Below the pieces are notes generated by a model, which worked only from the letters and a program-made list of their open reading frames with translations, had not been told where the DNA came from and ran no database searches. The position numbers and the translations under genes are program-made. Shown here piece after piece: positions 34,079 to 43,281 of a stretch of DNA of 64,000 bases (position 1 is its first letter; every line of letters starts with the position of its first letter). The stretch comes from JAAXHB01 sp965214945 (GTDB taxonomy: Bacteria > Actinomycetota > Acidimicrobiia > Acidimicrobiales > Aldehydirespiratoraceae): contig OZ244029.1 in assembly GCA_965214945.1 (NCBI GenBank), positions 682,001-746,000 of the forward strand, written 5' to 3'.

Positions 34079-35617
34079 TTATGGGCCGTCGCGGGTACGG
34101 CTGCTGCTGTTTGAGCCGGTGCCGGCTTGTCTCGGTTGTCCGTTGGGCTGGCTATCGGGTTGCTTGGCCTGGGATCCTGCGTTCTGAGCGGCCTTGTTGG
34201 TGGCGGTTTGCTTGTGGGGGCCGTGGTGGTGGCGGTGGTGCTCCGAGCAGAGGGGTTGGAGGTTGTTGACGTCGGTGGGTCCGCCGCGTTCCCAGGGTTG
34301 CACGTGGTGGATGTCGCATTGGTGCATGGGGGCGCCGCATTGCACGCAGCCTTGGTCGCGGGCTGTGAGGGCGAGGTGCTGGGCTGGGTTGGCCAGGCGC
34401 TTGTTGTGGCCGAGCCACAGCACCCGGCCGTTGCCTCCGAAGATGATCCCTGCGAGCTTCGTGTCGGGCGAGAGCTTCTTGAGTATTGATGGCGGCACGG
34501 GGCCGGTGCCGGGTATCTCGCAGCGGCCGTAGCGGTCGGTCTTGTCGAGCAGACCGATGTCGGCGACGATCACTAGCTGAGTGGAGGGGATCACTAGCTG
34601 AGTGGAGGGCTTGGCTGCCCCGCGCTTGGCCGTGTTCTCGCCGCGGCTGGCCGTGTTCTCGCCGCCTGGCGTGTCGGGGTTCTCAGGATCGCCTTTAGCG
34701 CCGTGATCCGGGTTGCCGGGGTCGTAGGGCTCGTGGGTCAAGGCGTCGCGTTGGGTGGCCAGCTCGAACAAGGCGTCCGCGCGTAGCTGCGCGGCGGTGC
34801 GCCGCCCGCCCCTGTCAAAGCCGGCGAAGATTCCTGTGCCGTTGCTGAAGATTCCCGCGCCGTTGCTGCTGCCGGGGCTGTCTGTGCCGTTGGCGTGGCG
34901 GGTGCAGTCGAGGTGGCGGGTGTAGTCGTGGCGGCGAAGCAGGTCTGCGTGGTTGTCGATGGCCTGGCGCAGCACCCCGAAGCTGATCGGGTCGAACCAT
35001 CCGCTGAAACGCCCCATGCCGGTGTCTTCGTCCATGAACAGCGACGCCTTGCGGCGGCGGCGCTGAGTCTTGAGCCTTTCTTCACCTCTATCCGCAGCGT
35101 GCTGGTCGGCGAAACGACGGGCTTCGTGTGCGAACAGGTCAGCAGGTGCCTTCCCGGCGCGGTCCAACAGATCCGTGTTGTTGTCCACGGCGGCCGCGCC
35201 GGTATGGCGGGCGGTGTCGACCAGCGAAGCGGCATGCTCCAAGGTCAGCTTCCCTGAGTCAAGCCGCTCAGCGACGTTGGGCAACTCCTGCAGTCCTTCG
35301 GCTACCTTGCCGACACGGTTGGCGTCTCGCTTGGACATCGTGGTGGTCTGCTGCAGCACCTTCTGCGGGCTGGCCATGGTTCCCGAAGCCTTGACCTCGG
35401 CTGCGATGCGCACCAGCAGCGAATCCGCGGACGTCTTGAGCCGCCCTGCCAGCCCTGACAGCTCCTTGAGCTCGGGGATGGACAGCCCGTGCACCTGCAC
35501 CCCTGCCACGTCGGCCTGGGCGTCGCGCAGCTTCTTGGCCGGGCACCGCGGCGCGCTGTCGTTGTGCCGGGAGGAGAATACCTCCTCGGGCTGGGCGGAG
35601 ATGGTCTGCTGATCCAT
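34079..35617 (-). CDS. DUF222/HNH (13E12-type) nuclease-like protein
   Basis: 512 aa. N-terminal DUF222-type helical region (residues about 30-240) and a C-terminal HNH finger: CVQCGAPMHQCDIHHVQPWERGG, then LQPLCSEHHRHHH. Such proteins are abundant in actinobacteria and often mobile; the cellular role is not known. Internal short duplications again: NGAGIFSNGTGIF, ENTASRGENTAKRG, STQLVIPSTQLVI. The last 40 residues are Gln/Asn/Ser-rich. It converges on znuB. Confidence 0.85.
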   Translation of the reverse strand: MDQQTISAQPEEVFSSRHNDSAPRCPAKKLRDAQADVAGVQVHGLSIPELKELSGLAGRLKTSADSLLVRIAAEVKASGTMASPQKVLQQTTTMSKRDANRVGKVAEGLQELPNVAERLDSGKLTLEHAASLVDTARHTGAAAVDNNTDLLDRAGKAPADLFAHEARRFADQHAADRGEERLKTQRRRRKASLFMDEDTGMGRFSGWFDPISFGVLRQAIDNHADLLRRHDYTRHLDCTRHANGTDSPGSSNGAGIFSNGTGIFAGFDRGGRRTAAQLRADALFELATQRDALTHEPYDPGNPDHGAKGDPENPDTPGGENTASRGENTAKRGAAKPSTQLVIPSTQLVIVADIGLLDKTDRYGRCEIPGTGPVPPSILKKLSPDTKLAGIIFGGNGRVLWLGHNKRLANPAQHLALTARDQGCVQCGAPMHQCDIHHVQPWERGGPTDVNNLQPLCSEHHRHHHGPHKQTATNKAAQNAGSQAKQPDSQPNGQPRQAGTGSNSSSRTRDGP

Positions 35618-35633
35618 TATTGAACTCTACACA

Positions 35634-35831
35634 ATGGGTGTGACACTCTCTGAAAGTCCACAAGGAACACTAGAAGATGCCCGACTACAAGACGTGGTGC
35701 ATCTGACACTCACCATGGGCCAGATCGAAGCGTTGCTCATCGACGAACCCAAGCCGGCGGTGCTGTTCTTGTGTGTCCACAATGCAGGGCGTTCCCAGAT
35801 GGCAGCCGGGTGGAAGCTCTCATTCCCGTGA
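35634..35831 (+). pseudogene. N-terminal fragment of an arsenate reductase/LMW phosphatase
   Basis: Residues PAVLFLCVHNAGRSQMAAGW carry the C-x5-R phosphate loop of low-molecular-weight phosphatase-type arsenate reductases, but the frame ends four codons later (65 aa in all; full-length proteins are 130-140 aa). Nothing of the rest is found before the LacI gene at 35854. A truncated relic. Confidence 0.75.
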
Positions 35832-35853
35832 CGAGACGAACGAGATCACGCGC

Positions 35854-36894
35854 TCAGGTGTGATCGCTGCCGCACGATGCGCCTAGGCGCAGCGTCGTAG
35901 GCAGCATGACCAAGCGTGGCGGCTCCTCGTTGCCGGCGAGCAGATCGACAGCAGCGAACCCGACATCGGCCACGGGCTGCACGACGGTTGTGAGAGCCGG
36001 CTCGAGCTGGGGGCCTCGTGGCAGCCCGTCGAAGCCTACGATCGCCACGTCGTCGGGGATCGTCAGCCCTGCTTCGCGTAGAGCTTCGTATGCGCCGGCA
36101 GCCATCGGGTCGGTGGAGACGTAGACGGCGTCGGGGCGCTCGCTCAAGATCGCTGCGGTTGCTCTCCTGCCTCCCGCGGGGGTGGGGTCGTCAAGGCGGA
36201 TCAGGCGATCATCGAAGGGATGTCGGGACTGCTCCACGGCGTCGTGGTAGCCGTCGAGTCTTTCCTGGCCGTAGCGGTGGTCGCTTCCGGCGCCTACGAA
36301 GCCAATCCGGCTGCGACCGTGTTCCAAGAGGTGGGTCACTGCCGCCTTGCTGGCCGTGCGGTTCTCCACGTCGACCCGCAGCAGGTCTGCGTCGTCGTCG
36401 GGATGGCCGACCACCACCATTCGCTTGCCGCGCCTACGCAGGTCGGCGATGAGCCGTTCGCTGCGGGGGCCTGCGGTGACGATGACCCCGTCTACGAACC
36501 CCTGTGCAATCTGGAGGGTCAGCGAGTCGGGACCTCCGGCGGGGCTTTGCACCGGGAAGATCGAGAAGATCAGATCGTGTTCCGCGCAGCCCTGCTGAAT
36601 GCCCGCGACCAGAGCCGAATAGTACGGGTCGCCGAAGAGCTCGTCGGGCTCGGTCAGCATCACCAAGCCGATCAGCCCGCTGCGGTTGGAAACCAGCGCA
36701 CGCGCCGCCTGGTTCGGCAGATAGCCGGTCTCGCGGATCACAGCCTCCACACGGGTGCGCACGTCCTGGCGCACGTTGGGGTGATCGTTAAGCACCCGTG
36801 AAACGGTGGAGCGCGAGACGCCGGCGCGTTCTCCGATCTGTTCGAGGGTGAGATTTCGAGAAGACTTGCGTGCGGCTCGATCCGAAGCAGCCAA
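35854..36894 (-). CDS. LacI-family regulator, probable CebR-type
   Basis: 346 aa. HTH at residues about 14-40 (LTLEQIGERAGVSRSTVSRVLN) and a sugar-binding periplasmic-like domain. Last gene of the glucan-uptake operon, 4 bp after GH16. Perfect TGGGAGCGCTCCCA sites, the sequence known as the CebR box in streptomycetes, occur at the heads of this operon and of the sugar-acid operon, so the protein probably represses both until an oligosaccharide binds. The specific inducer is unknown. Confidence 0.88.
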   Translation of the reverse strand: MAASDRAARKSSRNLTLEQIGERAGVSRSTVSRVLNDHPNVRQDVRTRVEAVIRETGYLPNQAARALVSNRSGLIGLVMLTEPDELFGDPYYSALVAGIQQGCAEHDLIFSIFPVQSPAGGPDSLTLQIAQGFVDGVIVTAGPRSERLIADLRRRGKRMVVVGHPDDDADLLRVDVENRTASKAAVTHLLEHGRSRIGFVGAGSDHRYGQERLDGYHDAVEQSRHPFDDRLIRLDDPTPAGGRRATAAILSERPDAVYVSTDPMAAGAYEALREAGLTIPDDVAIVGFDGLPRGPQLEPALTTVVQPVADVGFAAVDLLAGNEEPPRLVMLPTTLRLGASCGSDHT

Positions 36895-36898
36895 AGCC

Positions 36899-37897
36899 CT
36901 AGCTGTTCGAGTCCGCGAGGGGCTGGTAGACCCGCACGTAGTCGACGTAGTAGTGGATCGGGAACTCCAGGTCGACCGCGATGTTGCCGCCGAGTGTGCC
37001 CCCGAGAGCGAGATTGAGGATCATGAAGAACGGCTGGTCGAACACCCATTCGCGGTTGCCTAGGTTGGCCGGCCCGAGTTCGTAATACATCTCGCCGTCG
37101 TAGAACCACTGGATTCGATCGGCGTTCCAGTCGACGGCGAAGGTGTGCCAGTCGTCGCCGATCTCGTAATCCTGGCGGTTCCAGCGCGACAGCGATCCCG
37201 CGCCCGCATATCCGGGCCCGTGAAGCGTGCCGAGAATCAGGTCTGGTTCGCGGCCGAGGTATTCCATAATGTCGATCTCGCCGACGTTGGGCCAGCGCTT
37301 TGCTGGGTCTTCTGCGTGATGTTCGAAGTTGGCGCCGAGCATCCAGAAGGCGGGCCAGGTGCCGGCGCCCTTTGGCACTTTGATGCGTGCCTCGATGCGC
37401 CCGTACTGGAACTCCCGCAAGCCCTGGGTCAACAGGCGCGCAGACGTGTAGTAGGAGTTCTCGTAGCGCTCCTGACGCAGCTCGATGACAAGCAGGCCGT
37501 TCTCGACACGGGCATTCTCGAGTCTGTCTGTGTAGTACTGGGCTTCGCCGTTGCCCCAGCCCCAGCCGCCGATGTCATACGTCCAGTTCGAACGGTCGAT
37601 TTCGTCGCCGTCGAACTCGTCGCTCCACACCAGCTCCATGCCCAAAGGCGCCTCAGGCGGGATCGGATCCGGCGCGGCAATCGCAGGCATAGTCGGGGTC
37701 ACGGCGACCGTGGTCGGCGCGGTGGTCGGCGCGGTAGATGGAGCGGTGCTGGTCGGGGCGGTCGTGTCGCCGGCGGGGGCCGACGATGCCGATTCGGGAT
37801 CAGCAGGATCAGACGACGAACAGCCGAAGAGCACCACGACACCAAGTATGGCCACGAATGCTGCCGCGGCCGCCCGCCATGGAGTCGCTCGCGTCAT
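36899..37897 (-). CDS. GH16 beta-glucanase lipoprotein
   Basis: 332 aa. Lipobox VVLFGCSSS (Cys26), a Thr/Pro-rich linker (30-80), then a GH16 domain with the catalytic stretch GEIDIMEYLG (nucleophile Glu207, Asp209, acid/base Glu212) and WPAFWMLGANF. EIDIMEYLG is typical of laminarinase/endo-beta-1,3-glucanase members. Surface-anchored, it should cut beta-glucans such as laminarin into oligosaccharides for the ABC importer encoded in the same operon, 10 bp upstream. Confidence 0.93.
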   Translation of the reverse strand: MTRATPWRAAAAAFVAILGVVVLFGCSSSDPADPESASSAPAGDTTAPTSTAPSTAPTTAPTTVAVTPTMPAIAAPDPIPPEAPLGMELVWSDEFDGDEIDRSNWTYDIGGWGWGNGEAQYYTDRLENARVENGLLVIELRQERYENSYYTSARLLTQGLREFQYGRIEARIKVPKGAGTWPAFWMLGANFEHHAEDPAKRWPNVGEIDIMEYLGREPDLILGTLHGPGYAGAGSLSRWNRQDYEIGDDWHTFAVDWNADRIQWFYDGEMYYELGPANLGNREWVFDQPFFMILNLALGGTLGGNIAVDLEFPIHYYVDYVRVYQPLADSNS

Positions 37898-37907
37898 GAG
37901 GACCGAG

Positions 37908-38771
37908 CTAGCCCTTCACTGCCCCGGAGGTGAGCCCGGAGATGATGTAGCGCTGCAGGAACATGAACAGCACGAGCATGGGGACCATCAGCATCAGCAC
38001 TGCTGCAGCGAGCTTGGGCCAGTCGCTGCCGTAGACGCCCTCGAAGACGATGAGCCCTCGGGTTATCGGGTAGAGATCGTCGTTGGTGAGGTACACCGTG
38101 GCCAGGATCAGCTCGTTCCAGATTCCGATTGCATGGATCACGGTGACGGTGGCGATGGCAGGGCGGATCAGCGGAATGAGGATCTGGAACACAAAGCGGA
38201 TGTAGCCGCAGCCGTCCATGGCTGCAGCCTCGTCGAGTTCGGTGGGGATCGACTTGATGTAGTTCACCAGGATGATCAGCCCGATCGGATTGATGAGGAA
38301 CAGCAGGATGTAGCCGGTGCGGGTGTTGAACAGGCCCAGGTTGAGGATCAACTGGAACTGCGGAATCAAGGCGGGCGGAAGGAACAGAGCCACCACATAG
38401 AGGGTGAGCAGCGCACCAGCACCCTTCACGTAGCCGCGTGCGATGGCGAAAGCCACGAAGATGGACATGATCACGAACGCCGCTGTCGCCACCGTGGTGT
38501 AGATCAGCGAGTTGAACATGTAGCCCGGGAAGTTCGCGAGACTCCATGCTTCGCTGAAGTTCTCGAAGCTCAGTCCCTCGGGCATACCGGTGGGGTTCTT
38601 GAAGAACTCGGGCAGCGTCTTCAGCGAGGCGCTGATGAGCATCAGCAGCGGCCCCACATAGAACACCGCGAAGAGCAGAAGAATGGTGTAGGAAACGAGC
38701 TTGCGGCTCAGGTTTCGCCGTCTGGCTGCGCCGGGGCCGTACACCGGCAGCGCTTTGGCAACGACGTTCAT
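37908..38771 (-). CDS. Carbohydrate ABC permease (MalG type)
   Basis: 287 aa, six hydrophobic segments. The EAA loop is ELDEAAAMDGCGYIRFVFQILIPLIRPAI (quoted positions about 180-208). Start at MNVVAKALPV, overlapping the partner permease by 4 bp. Inner-membrane half of the oligosaccharide importer; no ATPase gene is in the operon, so a shared MsiK-type ATPase is likely used. Confidence 0.92.
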   Translation of the reverse strand: MNVVAKALPVYGPGAARRRNLSRKLVSYTILLLFAVFYVGPLLMLISASLKTLPEFFKNPTGMPEGLSFENFSEAWSLANFPGYMFNSLIYTTVATAAFVIMSIFVAFAIARGYVKGAGALLTLYVVALFLPPALIPQFQLILNLGLFNTRTGYILLFLINPIGLIILVNYIKSIPTELDEAAAMDGCGYIRFVFQILIPLIRPAIATVTVIHAIGIWNELILATVYLTNDDLYPITRGLIVFEGVYGSDWPKLAAAVLMLMVPMLVLFMFLQRYIISGLTSGAVKG

Positions 38772-39700
38772 CCGATGTACTTCCTCTCCCTGCGGGTGAC
38801 GACGAAGTTTGCCGCCATCCCGATCACCAGGACCAACAGGAACAGCACGATCGACGCCGCAGCCGCGTAACCCTGGCGGAACGAGCTGCCGGAACCGTCG
38901 GCCTGGCCGAATCCCTCGGCGTAAACCAGGTAGCCGAGCACCTGGGTGCCGTTGCGATACCCGATCAACACCAAAAACAGCATCCACGCCTGAAGCGAGC
39001 CGATGATGTTGAGCAGGAAGTTCGTGTTCACCGCAGGCGTGAGCTGCGGCCAGGTGATATGCCGAAAAAGCTTCCAGCCTCCAGCGCCGTCTACCGCTGC
39101 GGCCTCATAGAACTCGGCGGGGATCGACTGCAGGCCGGCCAGGAAGATCACCATCGTGAACCCGGCGTTGGCCCAGATCTGCACGACGATCACCCAATAA
39201 AACGCCTGCGGCCCTCCCAGGAACTCTGACTCAAGCCCGAACCAGCCGAACATCTCGGCTATGGGACCGCCGCGGGGCAGCAGGAACAGCTTCCACATCA
39301 GCCCCTGAACGGCCACCCCAAGGATCACCGGCACAAAGAACAGCGTGCGGAAGAACATCCGGCCCTTCAGCTTCTGGTTGACGAGAAGCGCCATCACAAG
39401 CCCGAGGCCGAACTGGATGACGGTGACCAGCACCATGAAGACCAGGGTCCGCCTCAAGGCGGCGATGTTGTCGCGCGAGGCGTTGCCCTGGAACAGGAAC
39501 TCGTCGAAGTTGTCGAAGCCGATCCAGTTGACCGCGATGCCCCGGATCCCGGTCGCGTCGGTGAATGAGTAGACCGCGGTGGCCAGCGAGGGGCCTACGC
39601 CGATCAGGAAGTAGAAGAAGACCCCCGGCGCCAGAAGCAGCCATGGGAGCAAACGCCCTAATCGGCCCCCTCCGAACAGGTATCTCTGTTGAGCAGCCAA
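38768..39700 (-). CDS. Carbohydrate ABC permease (MalF type)
   Basis: 310 aa, about seven hydrophobic segments. EAA loop in EFYEAAAVDGAGGWKLFRHITWPQL (about 195-220). First permease of the importer, 126 bp downstream of the binding-protein gene; that gap shows no gene that I can support. Forms the channel with the MalG-type partner. Confidence 0.92.
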   Translation of the reverse strand: MAAQQRYLFGGGRLGRLLPWLLLAPGVFFYFLIGVGPSLATAVYSFTDATGIRGIAVNWIGFDNFDEFLFQGNASRDNIAALRRTLVFMVLVTVIQFGLGLVMALLVNQKLKGRMFFRTLFFVPVILGVAVQGLMWKLFLLPRGGPIAEMFGWFGLESEFLGGPQAFYWVIVVQIWANAGFTMVIFLAGLQSIPAEFYEAAAVDGAGGWKLFRHITWPQLTPAVNTNFLLNIIGSLQAWMLFLVLIGYRNGTQVLGYLVYAEGFGQADGSGSSFRQGYAAAASIVLFLLVLVIGMAANFVVTRRERKYIG

Positions 39701-39826
39701 TTGATCTCCACTCGGGACGACTGGTCAAAGACTAATGATGGACACCCTCAAGCGACGACCCGAGCAGCAGGTGCGGGCCCTTCCAGGACCGGATACACCT
39801 GCCGCTCTGGTCGTCGATCGTCACTG

Positions 39827-41251
39827 TCAGCCGAGGCCGGCTTCCAGGTCTGCCTGCACCTGATTCGCCAGCTCTACTGGGTCTGTCCATTCGTTGAACG
39901 GCGAGAACCACGACGCCGCCAGGGAGCCGTTGCTCCACTGACCGGCACCGGAGGGACCCGTCCACCACTGTTCAAATCCGACCTGGTAGTTCTCCAGCAA
40001 CGGGGCAACCGCCTCTCCGAGTGTGCTGTCCAGTGTGGCCGTCGGCTGGGTCGGCAGGAAGCCCACCGCATTTGCGAAGGCGTTGTAGTTGTCGGGCTCC
40101 GAGAACGCTGTCAGGTAGGCCAGCGCAGCGTCCCTGTTCGGCGTGTCAGCCGCGACCGCCCAGCCCTGGTCGTACTTGCCGAACAGGTATTGGTTGTCTT
40201 CGGCGTTGTCGCTGCCGGGGAACGGGATGTAGGTCCACTCGAAGTCGGCTTCGGCGTCTTCCAGCGCGGGTGCCTGCCAGACGCCGGTGGGAGCGAATGC
40301 CACGTCTCCTGCCGCGTAGCGGACGATGGCAGCGTCGTGTGCCAGGCCGGTGACTCCGTCTTCGAGCATTTCGGTGGCATATGTCTGGTAGCGGCGGAAC
40401 AGCTCTTGGCTCTTTTCGTCGTTCCAGCGGATCGAACCGGTCCAGAGGCCCTCGACGAGTGCTTCCTGATCGGGGTAGAACGAGCCGAGAAGGCCGTAGG
40501 CGCCCACGAAGATCGGCCAGCCGTCGCCGCCTCCGGCGGTCATACACTCGTTGCCGGCAGCCTTGACGGCGTCGCAAGCGGCGACGAGTTCGCCCCAGGT
40601 CGTGGGGACATCCACGCCCACCTCGTCGAGCAGGTCGAGGTTAACGAACATGCCGCTGTAGGAAACCCGGCCGAGATTGATCGAGTAGACACGGCCGTTG
40701 TAGGAGCCACCCTCGGCGATTGCTGCCTGATCGTAGTTGGCCACGAACGGCTCGTCGGTGAGGTCGAGCAGCAACCCAGCTTCGATCAGTGTCTGCCATG
40801 CCGGAGGCTCGACGCCGGTCATGTAGGGCTGCACCGGGTTAGCGAAGCCCGACACCGTGATGGTGGTGACGTCGATGTCGTTGGCAGTGAGACGAGTCTG
40901 GTTGGAGACACCCAGGTCAGAGGCGTTCACCACCGACAAATCGATGCTGATGTGGGGGTTGTCGGCTTCGAACTGCTCGTTGAACTGCTCCATGAACTCC
41001 ACCATCGGCGGGTTCTGATGGATGAGCACGCGCAGCGTGACGTCCTCTTGGGCTGGTTCTGCCGAGTCAGAATCGTCGCCGGAATCACCGGCCGAATCGT
41101 CGCCGGAATCTCCAGAGTCATCAGAGTCTCCGGAATCGCTGGCCGAGTCGCCGGCCGATGCGGTGGAATCGTCGTCGTCGCTTCCGCAGGCAGCAGCCAG
41201 CAGCGCAAAGACGACAAGCAGCAGGAACAGCGATTTTTTCGCGTGCCTCAT
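39827..41251 (-). CDS. Carbohydrate ABC substrate-binding lipoprotein
   Basis: 474 aa. Signal peptide and lipobox LLAAACGSDDD (Cys near 22). Residues about 25-70 are a Ser/Asp/Gly repeat linker (DSGDSGDDSAGDSGDD). The rest is a family 1 solute-binding protein (GYNSGMFVNLDLLDEVGVDVPTTWGEL-like block, quoted in part: NLDLLDEVGVDVPTTWGELV). First gene of the operon, directly behind the operator. Should bind glucan oligosaccharides released by GH16; specificity is inferred. Confidence 0.9.
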   Translation of the reverse strand: MRHAKKSLFLLLVVFALLAAACGSDDDDSTASAGDSASDSGDSDDSGDSGDDSAGDSGDDSDSAEPAQEDVTLRVLIHQNPPMVEFMEQFNEQFEADNPHISIDLSVVNASDLGVSNQTRLTANDIDVTTITVSGFANPVQPYMTGVEPPAWQTLIEAGLLLDLTDEPFVANYDQAAIAEGGSYNGRVYSINLGRVSYSGMFVNLDLLDEVGVDVPTTWGELVAACDAVKAAGNECMTAGGGDGWPIFVGAYGLLGSFYPDQEALVEGLWTGSIRWNDEKSQELFRRYQTYATEMLEDGVTGLAHDAAIVRYAAGDVAFAPTGVWQAPALEDAEADFEWTYIPFPGSDNAEDNQYLFGKYDQGWAVAADTPNRDAALAYLTAFSEPDNYNAFANAVGFLPTQPTATLDSTLGEAVAPLLENYQVGFEQWWTGPSGAGQWSNGSLAASWFSPFNEWTDPVELANQVQADLEAGLG

Positions 41252-41316
41252 GTCGGGTGGTCTCCCTTGATTTGTGTTGGTGATGGTTTGGTCGGCTAGC
41301 TAAGGCTATGCCCCCC

Positions 41317-41342
41317 TGGGAGCGCTCCTGGGAGCGCTCCCA
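41317..41342. promoter_or_regulatory. LacI/CebR-type operator, one and a half sites
   Basis: TGGGAGCGCTCCCA at 41329-41342, immediately preceded by TGGGAGCGCTCC at 41317-41328. Located 66-91 bp upstream of the binding-protein start. The identical palindrome heads the sugar-acid operon. Confidence 0.85.
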
Positions 41343-41379
41343 ATCAACGGTATAGACATCTGACGTTCACGTCAAGCAT

Positions 41380-41476
41380 GAGTTTTCTCGAGCCCTTCGC
41401 ACAGCCGAGGTGACTGAGGGGTACATCGGGCATCAGGGTGTCGGCGGCTTTGAGTTTTCTCGAGCCCTTCGCACAG
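41380..41476. repeat. 25-bp direct repeat between operon promoter and kdgK end
   Basis: The same 25 bases, GAGTTTTCTCGAGCC...GCACAG, occur at 41380-41404 and 41452-41476, period 72. No function is apparent. Confidence 0.85.
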
Positions 41477-41491
41477 GTCGGGGCCTATTGG

Positions 41492-42532
41492 TCAGCGAAC
41501 TGTCGAGGGGTCGGCGCCCGTGGCGAGCCGGCGGACCTCGGCTTCGTCGACCGAGGACGTGTCTCCGGCTGTGGTCATGGTCAGCGCTCCGAGGGCGATT
41601 CCCAGCTCGAGGCAATCGGCAAGCGGCTCACCGGACAGCAACCCGTGAATCATCCCCGCTGCGAACCCGTCGCCTCCGCCCACCCTGTCGAGCACCTCGA
41701 GCCGCTCGTGCAGGGTGCCCGTGACGATGCCATCTGGGCGCGACCAGGCAATACCTCCCCAATCGTTGAGCGACGCCGAGTGCACCACCCGAACTGCGGC
41801 GGCCAGCACATCGGGCGCGGGGTGTGTTTGGGCTAGCTGTCCGACGTTTTCTGAGAAATCCGTGTGATCCATCCCTAAGAGGACGTCGACAGAGCTGATC
41901 AGTTCGGCCGTTAGACGATCGGCTGCTTCTGGGCCTCCTCTGGCAGCCCAGAGGCTCGGCCTGTAGTTGATGTCGTAGGAGACGACGGTGCCGTGTCGGC
42001 GGGCACTCGCCATGGCCGTTCGGGTCGTCTCAAGCGTGGTCTCGGACAGTCCGGCGAAGATGCCGCCTGTGTGAAGCCAGCGGGCGCCGAGATTGCCGAA
42101 CAGATGATTCCAGTCCACGTCGTCGGGCCTCAACGACCTCGCAGCCGAATGTGCACGGTCATAGACACCCCGTGCGCCTCGCATCCCGAAGCCGCGCTCG
42201 GTGAAGTTGAGAGGCGTCCGGTTCGCCCTGCCGACATCGTCGCTGTGCTTGCCGACGATGTGGTCGAGGTTCAAGCCGCCTTGCAGCAGCAAATCCTCGA
42301 GCAGGAGGGCGACATCGTTGTCGCCTACCGCGGTGACGAGCGCGACGCTGCGGCCAAAGCAGCGTCGCAGGGCACGGCCCACGTTGTACTCGCCGCCGCC
42401 CTCGCTCACCCGAAACGTTCGAGCGGTGCGTACGCGGTCCTCGCCAGGATCGAGCCGCAGCATCACCTCGCCCAGCACCACCACGTCGAAGCGGCACTCG
42501 CTCGCCGGACGCAGCGCCAATCCGACGCTCAT
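41492..42532 (-). CDS. kdgK: PfkB-family sugar kinase, likely 2-keto-3-deoxygluconate kinase
   Basis: 346 aa from MSVGLALRP. PfkB features: VVVLGEVMLRLDPG at the N-terminus, GGGEYNVGRALRR substrate-side motif, and DRVGGGDGFAAGMIHG with the catalytic Asp near the C-terminus. It phosphorylates KDG to KDPG, which the adjacent aldolase splits to pyruvate and glyceraldehyde 3-phosphate. Starts inside the aldolase stop (4-bp overlap). Last gene of the operon. Confidence 0.85.
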   Translation of the reverse strand: MSVGLALRPASECRFDVVVLGEVMLRLDPGEDRVRTARTFRVSEGGGEYNVGRALRRCFGRSVALVTAVGDNDVALLLEDLLLQGGLNLDHIVGKHSDDVGRANRTPLNFTERGFGMRGARGVYDRAHSAARSLRPDDVDWNHLFGNLGARWLHTGGIFAGLSETTLETTRTAMASARRHGTVVSYDINYRPSLWAARGGPEAADRLTAELISSVDVLLGMDHTDFSENVGQLAQTHPAPDVLAAAVRVVHSASLNDWGGIAWSRPDGIVTGTLHERLEVLDRVGGGDGFAAGMIHGLLSGEPLADCLELGIALGALTMTTAGDTSSVDEAEVRRLATGADPSTVR

Positions 42533-43281
42533 GAGCGCGTGGTCTCCCGAGCGGCCTCGCCATCGGCGGCTGTCGACCAGGCCTCTGCTGCCTGCCCGGC
42601 GGCGGCACTCGACCCGTCTTTGGTTTTCTGCCCGGCAGCAGCGTTCGAGCCGGCCTCGTCGACCAGGATCCGCGACCGCACGGCTGCGCGGCTGATCGCT
42701 TCCCAGTCGCCGGAGTCGATCGCAGACCGCGGCGCCAGCCAGGTACCCCCGACTGCCAGAATCTCCGGGAGCGCCAGGTAATCGGGGGCGTTGGTATGCG
42801 TGATCCCGCCGGTAGGCACGAATCGCATGTCGGGCCAGACCGCGGACAGGGCTCGGATCATGTCGCATCCCCCGCAAGCCTCGGCGGGGAACAGCTTCAC
42901 GATCGACACGCCGGAGTCGATCGCACGCATGAGTTCGGTGGCGGTGGCGATTCCGGGTATGGCCAACACACCGTGCTGTGCTGCGGTGGCGAGCACGCTT
43001 TCGTCCAATCCGGGCGACACGATGAAGTCGGCGCCGGCATCCACTGCGGCAGCCGCGGCCGCAGCAGTCGTCACCGAGCCGGCGCCCACAAGAATTCCCG
43101 ACGCCCGCGAAGCCAGCCGTGCCACGGCGCCGATGCCTGCCGGGGTTCGCAAGGTGATCTCCACCAGCGGCAGGCCGGCCTGCCTGAGGGCCTCGGCCAG
43201 CGGCAGGGCGTCGTCGGCGTCGTCGACGGTCGCCACCGGAACCAAGCGAATCCGGGCGATGGCATCGGCGACATCGTTCAT
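42529..43281 (-). CDS. eda: KDPG/KHG aldolase with repetitive tail
   Basis: 250 aa; usual length about 205-215. Class I aldolase features: RLVPVATVDDADDALPLAEAL, LPLVEITLRTP (Glu), SPGLDESV, IVKLFPAEACGG (Schiff-base Lys in VKLFPA) and PTGGITHTNAPDYL. The last 38 residues (NAAAGQKTKDGSSAAAGQ...) are Ala/Gly/Ser repeats not belonging to the fold. Overlaps both neighbours by 4 bp, so it is translated with ManD-like and KdgK proteins. Confidence 0.9.
   Translation of the reverse strand: MNDVADAIARIRLVPVATVDDADDALPLAEALRQAGLPLVEITLRTPAGIGAVARLASRASGILVGAGSVTTAAAAAAAVDAGADFIVSPGLDESVLATAAQHGVLAIPGIATATELMRAIDSGVSIVKLFPAEACGGCDMIRALSAVWPDMRFVPTGGITHTNAPDYLALPEILAVGGTWLAPRSAIDSGDWEAISRAAVRSRILVDEAGSNAAAGQKTKDGSSAAAGQAAEAWSTAADGEAARETTRS

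Noticed and set aside
39732..39968. Small minus-strand frame between binding-protein and permease genes
   Set aside because: Overlaps the end of the binding-protein gene in another frame and resembles nothing known.
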